Source: Topomyia yanbarensis
Taxonomy: Eukaryota > Arthropoda > Insecta > Diptera > Culicidae
NCBI RefSeq assembly: GCF_030247195.1
Contig: NC_080670.1
Span: forward strand, 34,396,497 to 34,460,496
Length of the DNA: 64,000 nt
Direction of reading: 5' to 3'
Of the stretch, positions 34,486-47,700 are shown in pieces. Made by a program: the position numbers and the translations under genes. Positions within the stretch are counted from its first letter, which is position 1; each line of letters opens with the position of its first letter. Under the pieces are notes generated by a model. It did no database searches, had not been told where the DNA came from, and saw only the letters and a program-made list of their open reading frames with translations.

Positions 34486-37400
34486 AATTGCGAAAGCAAG
34501 AGGGACGATGATTTTAATGAAGCTGTATCTAGGCCAGCAAAAAAGCTTTTGTCTGGTACCGATGTCCATGGAGGTGATGCTTCATCGATTGCAGTAGCTT
34601 CTACTCAGAATGGGGAGCCAAAGTTTTGGTTGTACCTGCCCGGGGTAATGCCACAGGTACCAGATGATACGGTAACAGAAATGGTCAAGTCAAGACTGGA
34701 CACCAACAACGTCGAAGTACACAAGCTGGTTCCTAAACGACGAGATGTGCGCACTTTAACATTTGTTTCCTTCAAAGTTGGATTGCCTGTTGATAGAAAA
34801 GACAAAGCGATGACTGCTTCCACATGGCCCGTTGGTATCCGATTCCGCGAGTTCGAAGATAACACAATCAAGGGGTTTTGGAATCCCACCCCTCCTCAAC
34901 CGATAGCAGAAACACCGAAGACAGCAAAGTAAAACCTGCTCCGCCACATGCTGCCAGTGTCCAAATAAGCCAAGCTCCAAACCGACACTTCATCGACACA
35001 ACTTTGCCTCGCCTGCCCACTCAAGCCGTCAATTCCAATCCTAAGTTGACCGCCAATTCTAAGTCTGACGGTTTCTTGTCCGTCTATCATCAAAATGTTC
35101 GAGGAATGGGAACAAAAACTCAGGACTTCTTGCTGGCGCTTTCCTCTTGCGATTACGATGTTATTGTTCTCACGGAAACCTGGCTGCGTGCTGACATACA
35201 TAACTCGGAACTTTCAATGAACTACACAATCTATCGTTGCGATCGCAACTCTTCCTCTAGTCAACTACGTCGCGGGGGTGGCGTTCTTATTGCGCTAAAA
35301 AATAATCTCACCGGCACTGTAATAAAAATGTCTGGTTTTGAATGCTTGGAACAAGTTATTGTGCGCATTTCACTACCAAATAGCGCTCTATATATTTGTT
35401 GTATATATCTGCGGCCGAACAGCAGTCCAGACCTGTACAATGCCCACTCCTCTGCAGTTCAACAAATTCTGGATAAAGCTAGTAGCTCAAACAGTGTACT
35501 TATTGTAGGTGATTACAACCTTCCCCATCTCTGATGGATATTCGACGATAATCTCAAATGTTACCTGCCTGAAAATGCCACAACCGAACAAGAGATAGCT
35601 ATCACAGAAACGATAGTCGCTGGGGGACTGTGTCAAATCAACTCGCTCACTAACGCAAATGGACGGACGCTCGATCTGGCATTCGTGTACTACGACGATT
35701 TAGTCGAACTTCTCGAGCCTCCGACCTCTATACTCAAAGTGGATGCTCACCATAAATCCTTCGTGCTGAGGTTTAACATGCAAGTTGAAACAGAAGACGC
35801 TTTTGCAGAATCCGTCGACGGTTTCAATTTTGACTTCAATCGCTGCAATTTTGAAGAAGTGTCTGCGGCCTTCGATGCTGTTGACTGGTTCGATCTGTTA
35901 AGTGGAAACGATCTGGACCATGCTGTCGCGGTGTTCTACGGAATTGGTGGAATTCCGAGCTTCGTCGTCTAGGCAACATTCTCCGAAAACATCGCAAGCG
36001 TTACTTCCGTCATAAGACCGACGAAAACAAAGCTGTTCTTCGCCGAACCGAACTTCAATACAAAACAGCCCGGAATAGTGCATTCGGCGAGTATATAAGC
36101 CACGTCCAAAGCAACCTTCGGAACAACCCCTTGACGTTCTGGAAGTTTGTGAACAGCAGAAAACGCGCTGGTGGCATTCCCGTAAATGTTTATCTTGGAG
36201 GTGCCAGTGCGCAATCCACAGCCGAATCCGTAGACCTTTTTGCAGAACATTTTCGTGGGGTATTCACCAACCCAGCTATCTCTCCCTCACAAGAGTATAT
36301 AGACACATTACCATCATACAATATCAGTCTCCCTAGCTTGAATATGACTGAAGCAGACGTGTTGAAAGCTCTACCCAGTGTCGACCCATCGAAAGGACCA
36401 GGCCCGGATTGTTTGCCTCCGATATTCATAAAAGGATGTGCACGATCATTGTCATTGCCGGTCAGCATTATTTTTAACCGCTCAATCACTGAAAGCGTCT
36501 TCCCGAGTGCATGGAAACAAGCGGCTATATTTCCAATTCACAACGCTGGAGACATTCATAATGTTGAAAATTAGAGAGGAATCTCACTTTTGAACTGTTT
36601 TGCTAAAGTCCTTGAAAAATTTATTTACAATGAGATGTACGCTGCTGCTTCTCACATCATCGACGAATGTCAGCATGGATTTGTGAAGCAACGTTCTACA
36701 ACTTCGAATTTGATGATGTACACTAGCATCTTGGTCCCCTCTGTTGAGAAGCGTCAACAAACCGATGCAATATATTTTGAATTCTCGAAAGCATTCGATA
36801 AAGTACCTCACAACATTGCTCTTCTGAAACTGCAAAGACTAGGATTTCTTGCGTGGTTAACTGGATGGTTGCAATCATATCTGTCTAGTCGGAGTGCTTT
36901 CGTTGAAATTGGTTCAACACGTTCTAGCTTGCTCGACATGCCAACCGGAGTCCCTCAAGGAAGTCACCTAGGGCCGCTAATTTTTATTTTATTTATAAAC
37001 GACATTTGTGCTCGTATCAAATCTGGAAAACTATTCTTCGCCGACGATTTGAAGATTTTTCGTTCCATTGCTTCTGGACTTGACTCTGCTGCACTTCAAG
37101 ATGATGTACTTAATATTGAACAATGGTGCCTGTTGAATGGTATGCAGATAAACGTTGACAAATGTAAAATGATAAGTTTCAGGCGATCATCCACTCTATC
37201 TCATTATGAGTACTTGCTCCAAGGCCGCGTCATCGAAAGAGTGGACTCCATTCGTCACTTGGGAGTGCTTTTTGATAGAAAGCTTAGCTTTTCGGATCAC
37301 ATCACCGCAACGACGGCGAAGGCATTCGCAACACTTGGTTTCCTGAAGCGAAATATCGCTGGCTTTAACGATTTCTACGCACTAAAATCTCTATATTGCG

Positions 37401-37945
37401 GATTGGTGCGAAGCATTTTGGAGTATGCTGTGCAAGTGTGGGCTCCACATCACAACGTCCAAATAAACCGATTAGAACGCGTACAAAGATGTTTCGTGCG
37501 ATACGCTCTAAGAAATTTGCCGTGGAACGACCCTGCCCATCTACTACCTTACAACGATAGATGCATGCTGCTTGAGTTACCGACGTTAGAGTTCCGCCGC
37601 ACATTCTTGCAAAGAATATTTATATTTGATATGTTGTGTAATAACATTGACTGCCCAGATATTCTTGCACGGATTAATATGTTTGTACCTCCTCACGCTC
37701 TAAGGAATCGTCCTCTTTAGTGGATTCCTAGACATCGTACTGTTTACGGTCAAAACAATCCTGTGGATAGATGTTGCTACAAATTCAACGAAACTTCACA
37801 TCTGTTCGACTTTAATGTCACCAAATCTAGTTATAAGTTAGCTATTAGGAATTTTTAATTAATTTAGATAGTTTGTTCTATTTTTTAATAATCTGTACGG
37901 TATCTACCGAAGATCGAACAAATAAATTAAAACATATTACATAAC
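34486..37945 (+). mobile_element. 5'-truncated non-LTR retrotransposon (ORF1 end + EN/RT ORF2)
   Basis: The end of ORF1 (34490-34932) encodes a folded-domain-like stretch, FWLYLPGVMPQ to VGIRFREFED. ORF2 endonuclease begins near 35078 (YHQNVRGMGTKTQDF, IVLTETWL, RRGGGVLIAL, VGDYNLP). An RT follows at 36590-37720 (FSKAFDKVPHN, TGVPQGSHLGPLIF, LFFADDLKIF, LGVLFDRKLSFSDH) and the C-terminal LRNLPWNDPAHLLPYNDRC block. The catalytic ADD is intact. A stop at 35533, a frameshift before 35971 and a stop near 36573 disable ORF2. No RNase H. The 3' end is an AATAAATTAAAA run near 37920-37945. Clade is Jockey/CR1-group by architecture, not resolved further. It splits the AT array. Confidence 0.85.
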
Positions 37946-39082
37946 TGAAAACATGATGAAATTTGATTAAAATTATAAAATTTTTCATATATGACGATAT
38001 TTTGTAAAAATCACGACTAATTTGCAAAAATTACGAAATTTTGTAAAAATTGGATATCATGTAAAATTTACGAAATTTTGTAAAATTTACAAAATTTTTG
38101 AAAACCACAAAAATTTGAAAAATTGTGGAATCTTGTAAAATTTACGAAATTTTGACGAATTTTTATAACAAATTATAAAATTTTGTAGAAATGACGATAT
38201 TTTGTAAAAAGGAGAAATTTTGTAAGAATAACAAAATTTTTAGAAGATTTCAAAGATTAAGAAAAATTATGAAATTTTGTAAAATTTGCAAAATTTTATA
38301 AATATCACAAAATTTTTAAATTCCACAAAAATTTGAAAAATTGTGGAATTTTGTAAAATTTGCGAAATTTGAAATTTCGTAGATTTACAGAAATGTAAAA
38401 TTTGCGAAATTTGGTAAAAATTACGGTTATTTTCAAAAATTTAATTTTACACAAATTACTAAAATTTTGCGAGTTACGAAAATTTTGTAAATATTAAAAT
38501 AAATGTAAAAATGGCTAAATTTAGTAAAAAAAAATAATTTAATTAAATTAAATTTAATTTGAAAATTACGAAAATTTTGTAAATATTAAATGGTAAATTA
38601 TAAAATTTCTTAAATATGACATTTTGTAAAAATCACGAAAAATTATAAAATATTGTAAAACTTGGGGAATCATGTAAAATTTACAAAATTGCGAAACTGT
38701 AGAAACAAATTTGCGAAACTGTAGAAACGATTTTTATTTTTTAAATCACGAAATTTTGTCAAAATTGACAAATTTTGTCAAAATTTCGAAATAATTACAA
38801 CTTTTATCGTGAAATTTAAAAAAATCTGCGATTTCGTAAAAATCGCGAAATTTTATAAAAATTTCAAAATTTTGTATTTATATTTGTATGCTTATTTGTG
38901 ACGATAGCCTATCAGCGTATTTACCTTATATCAGGCCAAGGAAATAATGTCGTGAGAATAACGAAATCTTGTAAAATTACAAAATTTTGGAAAAATTACA
39001 AATTGTTTTAGAAATTATGAAATTTTATAAGAATCACAATTTTGTCAAAATCACGAAATTTCGTAAAATTATGAAATTTTGG
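37946..39082. repeat. Degenerate AT-rich tandem array (right part)
   Basis: Continuation of the ~19 bp TTTTGTAAAAATTACGAAA array after the LINE. A ~70 bp unrelated stretch (about 38880-38950) interrupts it. It ends at GGCCGGCTCTGGCAC near 39083. Confidence 0.82.
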
Positions 39083-40172
39083 CCGGCTCTGGCACAACGT
39101 ACTTATTTCCCTCACCGAGCCAAAATAAGTACCTATACGCATAAGTGTCCGATGTGCTATGTGATGATTCTCTATTGGCGATTCTACGTTGAAACCACTC
39201 GCAGAAAGCGCTGGAAGGAAAGTGTTGCTGATTTTATTCTGTTCTGTTATAGTGCATATATTTTCTGTAAACATTGGTAAAAAATGACTTTTAAACACCA
39301 AATTACCGATCAATTTGCTGATAATGGTTTATGAAAATGAAGGAAAACCATCATTTTATAAGATGATGAGTAAACATCTTGCGAAAAGAGTGTAAAACAT
39401 AGTGGTTTCTAATATTATTCGCAGAGCTATATACGCGCTGTTTCGAAATGTAATTTATTGAGCACCGTAGCCGCCGCAACAGCATTTCCCGTTCGTCCTA
39501 AGTTAAGCTATACCTTCATGAGATGGTGTAAATTCATGAAACTCTCCAGATCAGGCGAGGAAAGAATATATCCGGCTAATAGGAAAGTGTCAGCTTTGTA
39601 TCATGCACAGCCGATCCTTCTCTCCTACGTAGTTCAAAATATGAAGGGGTTTGACATTGGTACTGATTGGGTCTCGATTTCGAGTTGGAACTTTATTTAT
39701 GGAACGATTTTTTATAACCACAATAATACCCCGATTACATTTCGAAGAAATGTATGAGTGAAATAGTTGCAAATGGCTGTAATTTCAGAATAATTGCAAA
39801 TAAAACTAAATTTCTTGCTCGTTTCATTCATATTTTGGCAGTGGTAAGCTTTTTCCGAGAAGATAATGAAGATTTTATTGTAAGCTACGACTCACTTACG
39901 GGTGAAAAAAAGCAAACTATCACTTTGCCAGTTCATGAGCTGAATCATAGGTGTCGCATGACTAATTTTGGTTTTGCCGCAAATCGCCAATACACATGGG
40001 ACAACTATGCGAAGAGCGGTAGATCACTACTACATGATCAACCCTCAGATACGACCACTAACCGTCCTTCATCTGGTGACCAAGTTCCCACGGAAACACA
40101 ATTTGTGTTCCTAAGCAAACGACTGGTCAAACGTTATGTATTGTTAGAGCCGAAGCTCTGAACTTGGTTTCC
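39083..40172. other. Intergenic, unrecognised; ORF of 135 codons
   Basis: The only notable ORF is 39754-40161 (+), 135 codons, with no recognisable domain. Part of its 3' half resembles intergenic sequence near 29870-29940, which suggests repeat-derived DNA more than a gene. No splice or promoter signals support a gene. Confidence 0.35.
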
Positions 40173-40176
40173 ATAA

Positions 40177-40375
40177 GGTTGCACAGAGAATGCGCAAAAT
40201 TCGCAAACGAAAAAAGCAGTTTTTTCCACACCGTATGTCAGATCTTTATAAAAATCAATCAGCAGCACTGTAACAACATTCTACACACGCTGATTGATTT
40301 TTATGAAGATCTGACATACGGTGTGAAAAAAACTGCTTTTTTCGTTTGCGAATTTTGCGCATTCTCCGTGCAACC
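40177..40375. mobile_element. 199 bp near-perfect palindromic MITE
   Basis: Left arm 40177-40264 and right arm 40288-40375 are inverted copies over about 88 bp with only a few mismatches (GGTTGCACAGAGAATGCGCA against, inverted, GGTTGCACGGAGAATGCGCA), around a ~23 bp loop. ATAA flanks both sides (40173-40176 and 40376-40379) and may be the target duplication. A transcript would fold into a long hairpin. Confidence 0.8.
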
Positions 40376-40472
40376 ATAAGCGTTCATTATTCGACGAGCT
40401 AAGGTTGCTCGTCTCTTCGCTGAACGCGGTGTGGTAAGCGATAGCAGTTCTGCATCAAAGGTGAATGACCAC

Positions 40473-43400
40473 CAGGGCAGGAAATATTCGAACCGAACCT
40501 ATGTTCGAATACTTTCAAAGCGCGAAGCTTTGCGTTACTGGTTCGTATTCACAAGCTTCGCATCACAATCGCTTACCATCGTAATTGCGGACATTTGGGC
40601 GATACTTTTGCATGCTCTTCGGCGAGGACAAATGAAGCTTCTTGTTCATTTCATTGATGTTCGGAAGGATTTGTAAAAGCTTTTGCGTAGTTTTCGACGA
40701 ACACGAGCTAAGCTCTTGGTTCGTGTGATCGATATTTTTGAAACAGTTACACGGAGCTTCGAAGCGATGTTCGCGAACACAGAAAAAAGATTACCTCGAA
40801 GTATTTCAAAATCGCGAACACCGAAGGATTATATCAATTTAGCATCGCGAGGGCCATCGCTAACATGTTCGCCGGACGATATTAGTTTTCTTTATTCAAA
40901 TACCTACCTACTAGTTATGCAAAAAAAGTATATTCTAGACAGAGGCCTTGTATTAAGGGTGGAATAGGTGAAAAATAATTGTGACAATGTGTAGCTTATG
41001 GATGCTGGGGTTAACTAAAAAGTGACGTAACAAGTTTATTTAAGATACCCTACTGATATATTACCAGTAGGGATAAAATCAAGATTTCGTGACAGTTCGG
41101 GGATAAATTTTCAAATGGAATAAATTAGGGCTGAAAATGGGGGTTAAACACAATGTACACAACGTATTGAGTGGCTCGCTTATCTTAGTCATGTTCCTAT
41201 GTCAGTTTCTTGAGGATCCAGTTATGTCAGTTTCTTGAGGATAAAGATATCGATATCCATTCAAAGGAAAAAATCGATTATCAGTTAAATAAATAACGTC
41301 ATGATGTGTATGATGAATCCTAGAAATAAATAGGGAATGTCAATAAACTCAACCATTCCCGATTGGCAGTTCTGGTCGTTTTGTAAATCTTGTTTTCGAC
41401 TAACAGTAAAACCATTTTGATTCAGAAGTATGTTTTAGAAGGGCGCATGTTTTTTCGTGCACTTATTTAAAAAAAACGCTTTGAATCCATCTACCAGTGT
41501 GATGAGACATTTTTATAACTCTTTTCGAATATTATATCGGTTGAGAACTTTTAGAACATGATATTTCGAGAAATTTTGAAAGTGAAATTAAATCAGTTGT
41601 AAAGTTATAGAAAATAGCCTTTTAAAATGAACGGACAATCGAATTATTACTAATACTTTATGAATACATTATCTAAGTTCTTCATTTAATGCAATATGTA
41701 TGCAAAAAGTTAAAAACTGGATTTCCCTTGAGAACTGGGCCAAAAAATCGAAAAGTGTTGGCGATCCGAGAACTAGAACAGAAATTGTAACCCTTGGACC
41801 TCTGAAGTGCATGCGTACAAAATGCTATAGTCTAATGTTTGTTTTCATTCATTTCATTTAAAAAATTTCAGTTGAGCAATTCTGTCGCAAATTGCATTGT
41901 GGAGCGAGGGTCATAACTTCCTAAATTTAAGTGTTCCTATTAATTTAGTACACTCTCTTTAACATAAACTACTCTAACGAATGAACGAATGGGAGTAGGT
42001 TCGATAAATTTTGAAAGAAGCTGTTAAATCAACTACTTAAGGGATTACACCACCGCAAAATTAAAAAAATCGAAATTGATCTTGATTGATTTTATTATTC
42101 CATATCAACATTTGAATAGGGCTAATAAGATTTATGAACAAACTTTTGTTTTGCTGATTTCTCTTAATTTATCATTTCAACACAGACAACATTTGAAATC
42201 GATTCTACCAAGGGCAAAGATGTTGATTCATGTGTATTTTTCATAAAATTCAACTCTGTAGCGGAAAAATGAGCGAAATAAGTTTGTTTACAAAAGTCTC
42301 ATTAGCCCTTTTGAAGAATTACTATTGTATTGATCTTAAATATGGGTCTTCAAAATAATATATCAAAATATGGAATGCGACAAAAAGCGAATAATAATGG
42401 AAAGACAGTATTCGAAAAAGTTCGAGTTTAAAACGACTTTCATTCTACTTGCAGTTATTTATTTCGCTTCTCATTTTCCGAGATTTCCCTTACATAAAGC
42501 ATTTCGGCTATAACTGATTAAAAAAAAAATACAGGGGCCCTACAGATTTCTTTCTTTTATTTTTTATTAGTAAAAGTCAAATAAGGGAAGATTACATCAT
42601 GGAGAAGATAAACCAAATTTTGTCCTTTTCAGAATTGTTTTTGGATTTCCAACAAAAAAAATCACTAGAACATTGTTTGTAAGTTCTTTGCGTTTCTCCA
42701 TCAGTAATTAGTTAACAAATACAATACAAACAAGTTGGAATATCCTTCTCATTATTTATCACAAAACACATGTACAGGAGTCAGGAAATAAATTTCATAA
42801 AAGTGGAACATGTAATAAGTTTGACACTTCATGTATTAAGTGAACAGATTCTGTCGAAAATGTTTGAAAATAAATATTTTGTCTCTTGTGATTAGGTAAT
42901 CAACCAATAAACTTATAAAACAATATTATAAAAATCATTTGGAAGCTTTCCTCTTGGTTTGGTACAGATGCCAAGAAATTATAATTCAATTAATGACAAT
43001 AATAATGGATTCAAGTATGTAGGTATTTGTTAATAAATTCATTTGGTAAAATTAAAAATAACGTTTAACACACAAATCATCGCATATTATTGAGTGAATA
43101 TGACTAGCCGATTTAGGAATGTTGCGCAAGAACGTTAGAAACCGCAACAAGTTGAAAACAAAGGCCAACGGACTACGCCTAACTACCCCTCAGTGGATGC
43201 AAATAACTGAAGTTCGCCGTCTAACTGAACTCAGACGTCAGCAGTGAGATTCCATCCGAAAATTGTTCTTTTTAGGAAGAATTTGTTTTAGATAGGGAGA
43301 TTATTAAGAGAGGGGTAATGGTTTTAGCGTTAAAAAACACTATTTGCGATTTTTTTAGAAATTTGGGCGAAGCGAATTGATCAAAACTTTTGTATATTAT

Positions 43401-44158
43401 AATGTATCATTTCATCCAAAAGAGTCATTTCACCAAAAAACATTTTTTCACGCTGAAACCCTTACCCCCTTAAACATACTTTATACATCTTCACCTAAAC
43501 TCCTTGGCAGGGAAAATATATTCCGATTGAAGAAGAAAAGACGAGTTTGCAATCAAAGTAGCTAGTAAACATAATTGTATTCCGAAAAAAAGAATTTGAA
43601 TTTCACTACCACTACGCTCATTCAAACTCGTGGTTCATAAATTGGTAAGGTATGCGACGCACCTAATCCCTAAATCCTAAATTATAATCTTAAAATAATC
43701 CATTTTATTTATACTCAAAATAAGATTTACAGTTTAAGATTTTAAGACAGATAGTCACGTAGCGAACATGTTCGCGGTGGCCTCATGATGCTGATGCTTG
43801 AAGCGATATAAAACTTCGATGTTCGCGATTCTCAAATAAACGAAGCATTCGCTTTATATGTGTTCACCGAATATCGCTTCGAAACTCTGTGGAAATGTTC
43901 CAAAAACGCAAAAACCACGAGCCAAGAGCTTACCTCGTGTTCGACGATGTGTGCTTCTAAGGTTAATGTGAACTTTTTCGAACATTGTAAAGAGCGAACT
44001 AGAAGCGAAGCTCGCTTCGTCCGAGCAGAGATAAGTTTTACCCCTAAATGTTCGCAGCGATTGTGTCAAACTCATCGATTGCATGTGGTATGCTTGAGAA
44101 GGTGCTTCGTGAAGCTTCGAACAGCAATCAATTCATTTTTCGAAATTTTCCTGCCCTG
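40473..44158. mobile_element. 3.7 kb foldback hAT-like element, 8 bp TSD
   Basis: Termini CAGGGCAGGAAA on the left and, inverted, CAGGGCAGGAAA on the right are perfect over 12 bp. ATGACCAC (40465-40472) and ATGACTAC (44159-44166) give an 8 bp duplication with one mismatch, as expected for hAT. The ~400 bp arms (40473-40880 and 43755-44158) align throughout at lower identity. Both are rich in the palindrome-like words TTCGAA, GTTCGCGA and GAAGCTTCG. The ~2.9 kb interior (40900-43740) is AT-rich with no ORF recognisable as transposase, so the copy is non-autonomous. Confidence 0.8.
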
Positions 44159-44304
44159 ATGACTACATAGTTTCATGATAATTCAGCTGTGTTAATCGTG
44201 TCAAGTCGCTCAAAATAAAATGACATTTCCGCTGCGATTTGCTGTTAACTGGCTGCTCGTATTTACCAGTCCAAGTCAGTCCCTCGCGACGTCTTTGGAT
44301 AATT

Positions 44305-44424
44305 ATGTCGTTTTTGCTTGAAGCGAAACTGAGTCAGTTTCTAATCCCAACTACTGTCAAAATGTATGAACTGACAGCGGTTGGGGTTAGAACCTGACTC
44401 AGTTTCGGGGTCAAACAACGCCAT
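44305..44424. mobile_element. Small inverted-repeat element, ~120 bp
   Basis: GAAACTGAGTCAGTTTCTAA..CCAACTACTGTCA (44325-44358) is inverted as TGACAGCGGTTGGGGTTAGA..CTGACTCAGTTTC (44371-44406) around a short loop, making a hairpin with arms of about 35 bp or more. Size and shape fit a MITE; the target duplication is unclear. Confidence 0.6.
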
Positions 44425-44775
44425 TAGGTTTAGTACTCCATTCGGCATGGGCATTCTTTCAAACTATTTCGAAGCAAAGCCAGTTCCATTTGTAACTAGT
44501 ACAGTATATTGGTGCGTAACCCAACAAAATCACGCACATAAAGGTGTTACGCAAAAGACCCTAAAAGATACATATATCGTTGTAAAATATTTCAAAAAAC
44601 AAACTCCTTCTAGGATAAACAAAAAGATAATGCCGCTTACGGTCTAAGCCACAAGCATTGACTAATTTTAAAAACGTACTGGTATTAAAATATACTCTGA
44701 AAGTTGTTTTTGCTTCGGGTGAGTTTCTATCGACACCTACCTGCATGCTCAGACTCGTCACACTCGTGGTTTGGA

Positions 44776-47700
44776 TTACTCGACGACCAACGGGAAGCGA
44801 TTAACCTCTTCGCACATGCTATTAAAATCGTCCACAAATTTCTTGAATTCGTCCGTCTATAAAATCGCTAAATTAAAAGAGAAACAATTCCACCGAAAAT
44901 GATTGCAAACAGTTACCTGTTCAACGGTTTTCTTCTTCCTGCTTTGGACGACATCTTTTTTCTTTCGTTTTCGAGTTGTTGCTTTAGTTGCTCGGGTCAC
45001 ATACTCCTCCTCCTCCGCTGCAGAAGCATTCGATCCAACCTCCGTCTCCTCGTCGTCGTCGTCGTCATCATCGCTTAGTCCAAGATCTGCTAGGTAGATA
45101 TTACGCTTTCGTCGGAGCTTACGCTGTGGTATTCGGCTGTACGTGCGATTCTGTGATGAAATAAGTTTTAAAAATTTGATCTTCACTTTTCGTTTAAAAT
45201 CTACTTACCACCGAACTGTGCGCCATCGAGGGTATTTCTGGCTCAGCAAACAGAACGACTGGCGGACTTTCCGTTCTCGTTGGAGGTTCCTGTTCGTCGG
45301 CGATGGCAGATACGTTTGGCTCTGTCTGCTGCTTCGGTGGTTTCCGCTTGTCAGCGACCGGTGTTGAAGAGATGAATGCACTACGAATCGGTCGTAATTT
45401 CGCCGGACTGCCGATGACTTTCGGTAGGCGTGTCACACTTCTGGTGGTAGGAATGATTCTACTTCGGCTTGGAGACCGAGGTGGTAGCATTTTGCGGACA
45501 CTTTGCAAGCGCTCCTTCAGTGTATCTTTCGTTATTTTAACGGCTGTTGGTTCCGAGAAGCAGTCATCGGCGGCGTCTTCTTCGAATCCGAACAGATCTG
45601 TCTTCGGGTGGTTTTGCGGTGGATCGTCTGGTGGTAAGGAACAATTTGGATTAACCGGTTCCACAGCAGTACGGTCAATTTCAACGAGGCTCGGGGTTGC
45701 GACTGGGGGTGGATGTAGCGCTTGATGAGTTGAAGGTTTAACCAAGCTCAACCTACTGAATCGATCTCGACTTTTGGTAAGTGAATTTTGTTTGCTACTG
45801 CTGCTGCCAAAGGCACTGAACGAAGCCTTCACCAGAGGAGATTTAACGGGCGAGTAACTGGGCGGCATGTTAACAATATCCAATGTTTTCAACGGACTTC
45901 TGTGTGGATTATTGACATCCCTGGTTGGCATAATGATTTCTTTGAACGCTGGTTGATCGCTTGTTCCACCTGTTTTAGGTGGGGCAATATTTTCAATGTT
46001 CGAGTCATTCATTGCCGATTCCAGCTCGTTGATCATCGAAACGAATTGCTCCGAGTGACGATGAAAGTTTTGCAGCATCTCTTTTTGGGCCTGAGTTTTC
46101 GGCAGCGTTGATACTTTTTCAATCGTCCGAATCGAACGGGCAAGAACTTGCTGAGATCGTTCGTACCATTGTTTTAGTTTCTGATACGTCTTCTTCATAT
46201 TGGCTTCGTACTCTCGAAATTGGGCAATCAGTCGCTCATCTTCTGACAACCCGTCCGGTCCTTTGCTGAACAAAGACGTCTGATTGTGAACGTTCGATTT
46301 GTACTTTCTCATGGCAGAGATGAGCTTATCGCTCATCTCGCTGGTGACTTTTAATTGTTCGTAGGACTTTTGGATTCCTCGGAACATTGCGTCCATTTTG
46401 GATGGTGACGGGTGAGGATTTATTGTTCGCTCTGATGCCAGATGAGTTGGAGACGTTTTTCTCGAAGGAACGGGGGCAACAATCGATGTAATAAGTTCCC
46501 GAGTCGGTGATTTCGATTGATTGTCAACGTGGCGAATGACAATGTCACTTTCATACGATGGCAGCAGATCTTTCGAGCGGGAAAAGTAAAACGTCTTCGG
46601 TAGGATGTTTTCATTTTGTACCCTCCACGGGGAGGAAGCTCCCAACGGAGAAAAGTTCATCGTCACGTTGGGTTGTGTTTTATCTGGAGTTGAGACGGCG
46701 GTAGATTTATCCTGCAGGACCCGCCGGACGTTGGGAGCTAACTTCGGTGGCGACAGCGGTACAGACACTTCGACGGTTGGGATATTCTCGATGTCGAAAT
46801 CGTTTTCATTATTGTTTTGATAAGGATGATCGTCGTTGGTGTAGCTAGAGACGGGCGATGAACCGCGAGAACTCGTGCGTTGAACATGTGCCAGTCCGGA
46901 TGGTTGTAGGAAAGATTTGACAGTTGCAGTGTCCTGGAAGGAAATAGTATTAAACGACGTTTATGTTCGGCTCTTGAACTTTTTTAGCCCATAAGCCACT
47001 TACCAGTATCGACTCCTTCCTATCAGCCGGCTTCCGAACTGGCCCACCCCCAATCTTTTTCAGCACACTCCGAATCCGTCCCATATCAGTTCCGAACACA
47101 CAATGCGCCGCCTTTTTAGCCGGCGTCGTTCTTTTCTTGCGCTCCGTCGTAACCGCCGATCGAGATTTTTTGCTAGCTGTTCTAGTTTTCTTTCCTGTCG
47201 GCCCTCCAGTCGTCGACGAAGCAACCGGTGTTTGACTGGGAGAGTCGAATGCGTATATGTCCCCGTCCGGTGGAATGGGTTCCACCGGTAGCAATGCTTT
47301 GAGGCTACTCATACTTTCTGATCGGGTTAGACCCATTTCTTCAGCATAACGGCGATATATGGGTACGTGAGAGGACTCTCCCAAGGTGGATTGATCTGAT
47401 TTGCGGGCGACAGGCGATAGAAGCGCGTTGCGTGGGACTGAGCGGCTGCGGGACGTAACGCCATTACTGCTGGTGTTCTTTGCGTTGCGTAGAACTGATT
47501 TACTACGTACCCGACTGGATCGGGTGCCGAGTGCGGGTATTTGTCCATTCGTTGTACTCACTTGAGCTTCAATATCAACAACGTTTTCGCTCTCCGGTTG
47601 GGATGGATTCAACGGTGGGTCAACAGGTCTAACTGATTCACCTCGTGAACGGTTAGCATGCTGCGGAAGATCAGAAACTTTTCGGGTTCTAGAACGACCT

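Noticed and set aside
30119..39082. CRISPR-like or minisatellite locus
   Set aside because: Units are adjacent and drifting, with no unique spacers of constant length.
39754..40161. 135-codon plus-strand ORF
   Set aside because: No domain recognised, part of it resembles a non-coding stretch near 29.9 kb, and no gene signals flank it.
41175..41250. Direct repeat TATGTCAGTTTCTTGAGGAT twice in 30 bp
   Set aside because: A small local duplication inside the foldback element interior with no further copies seen; not informative.
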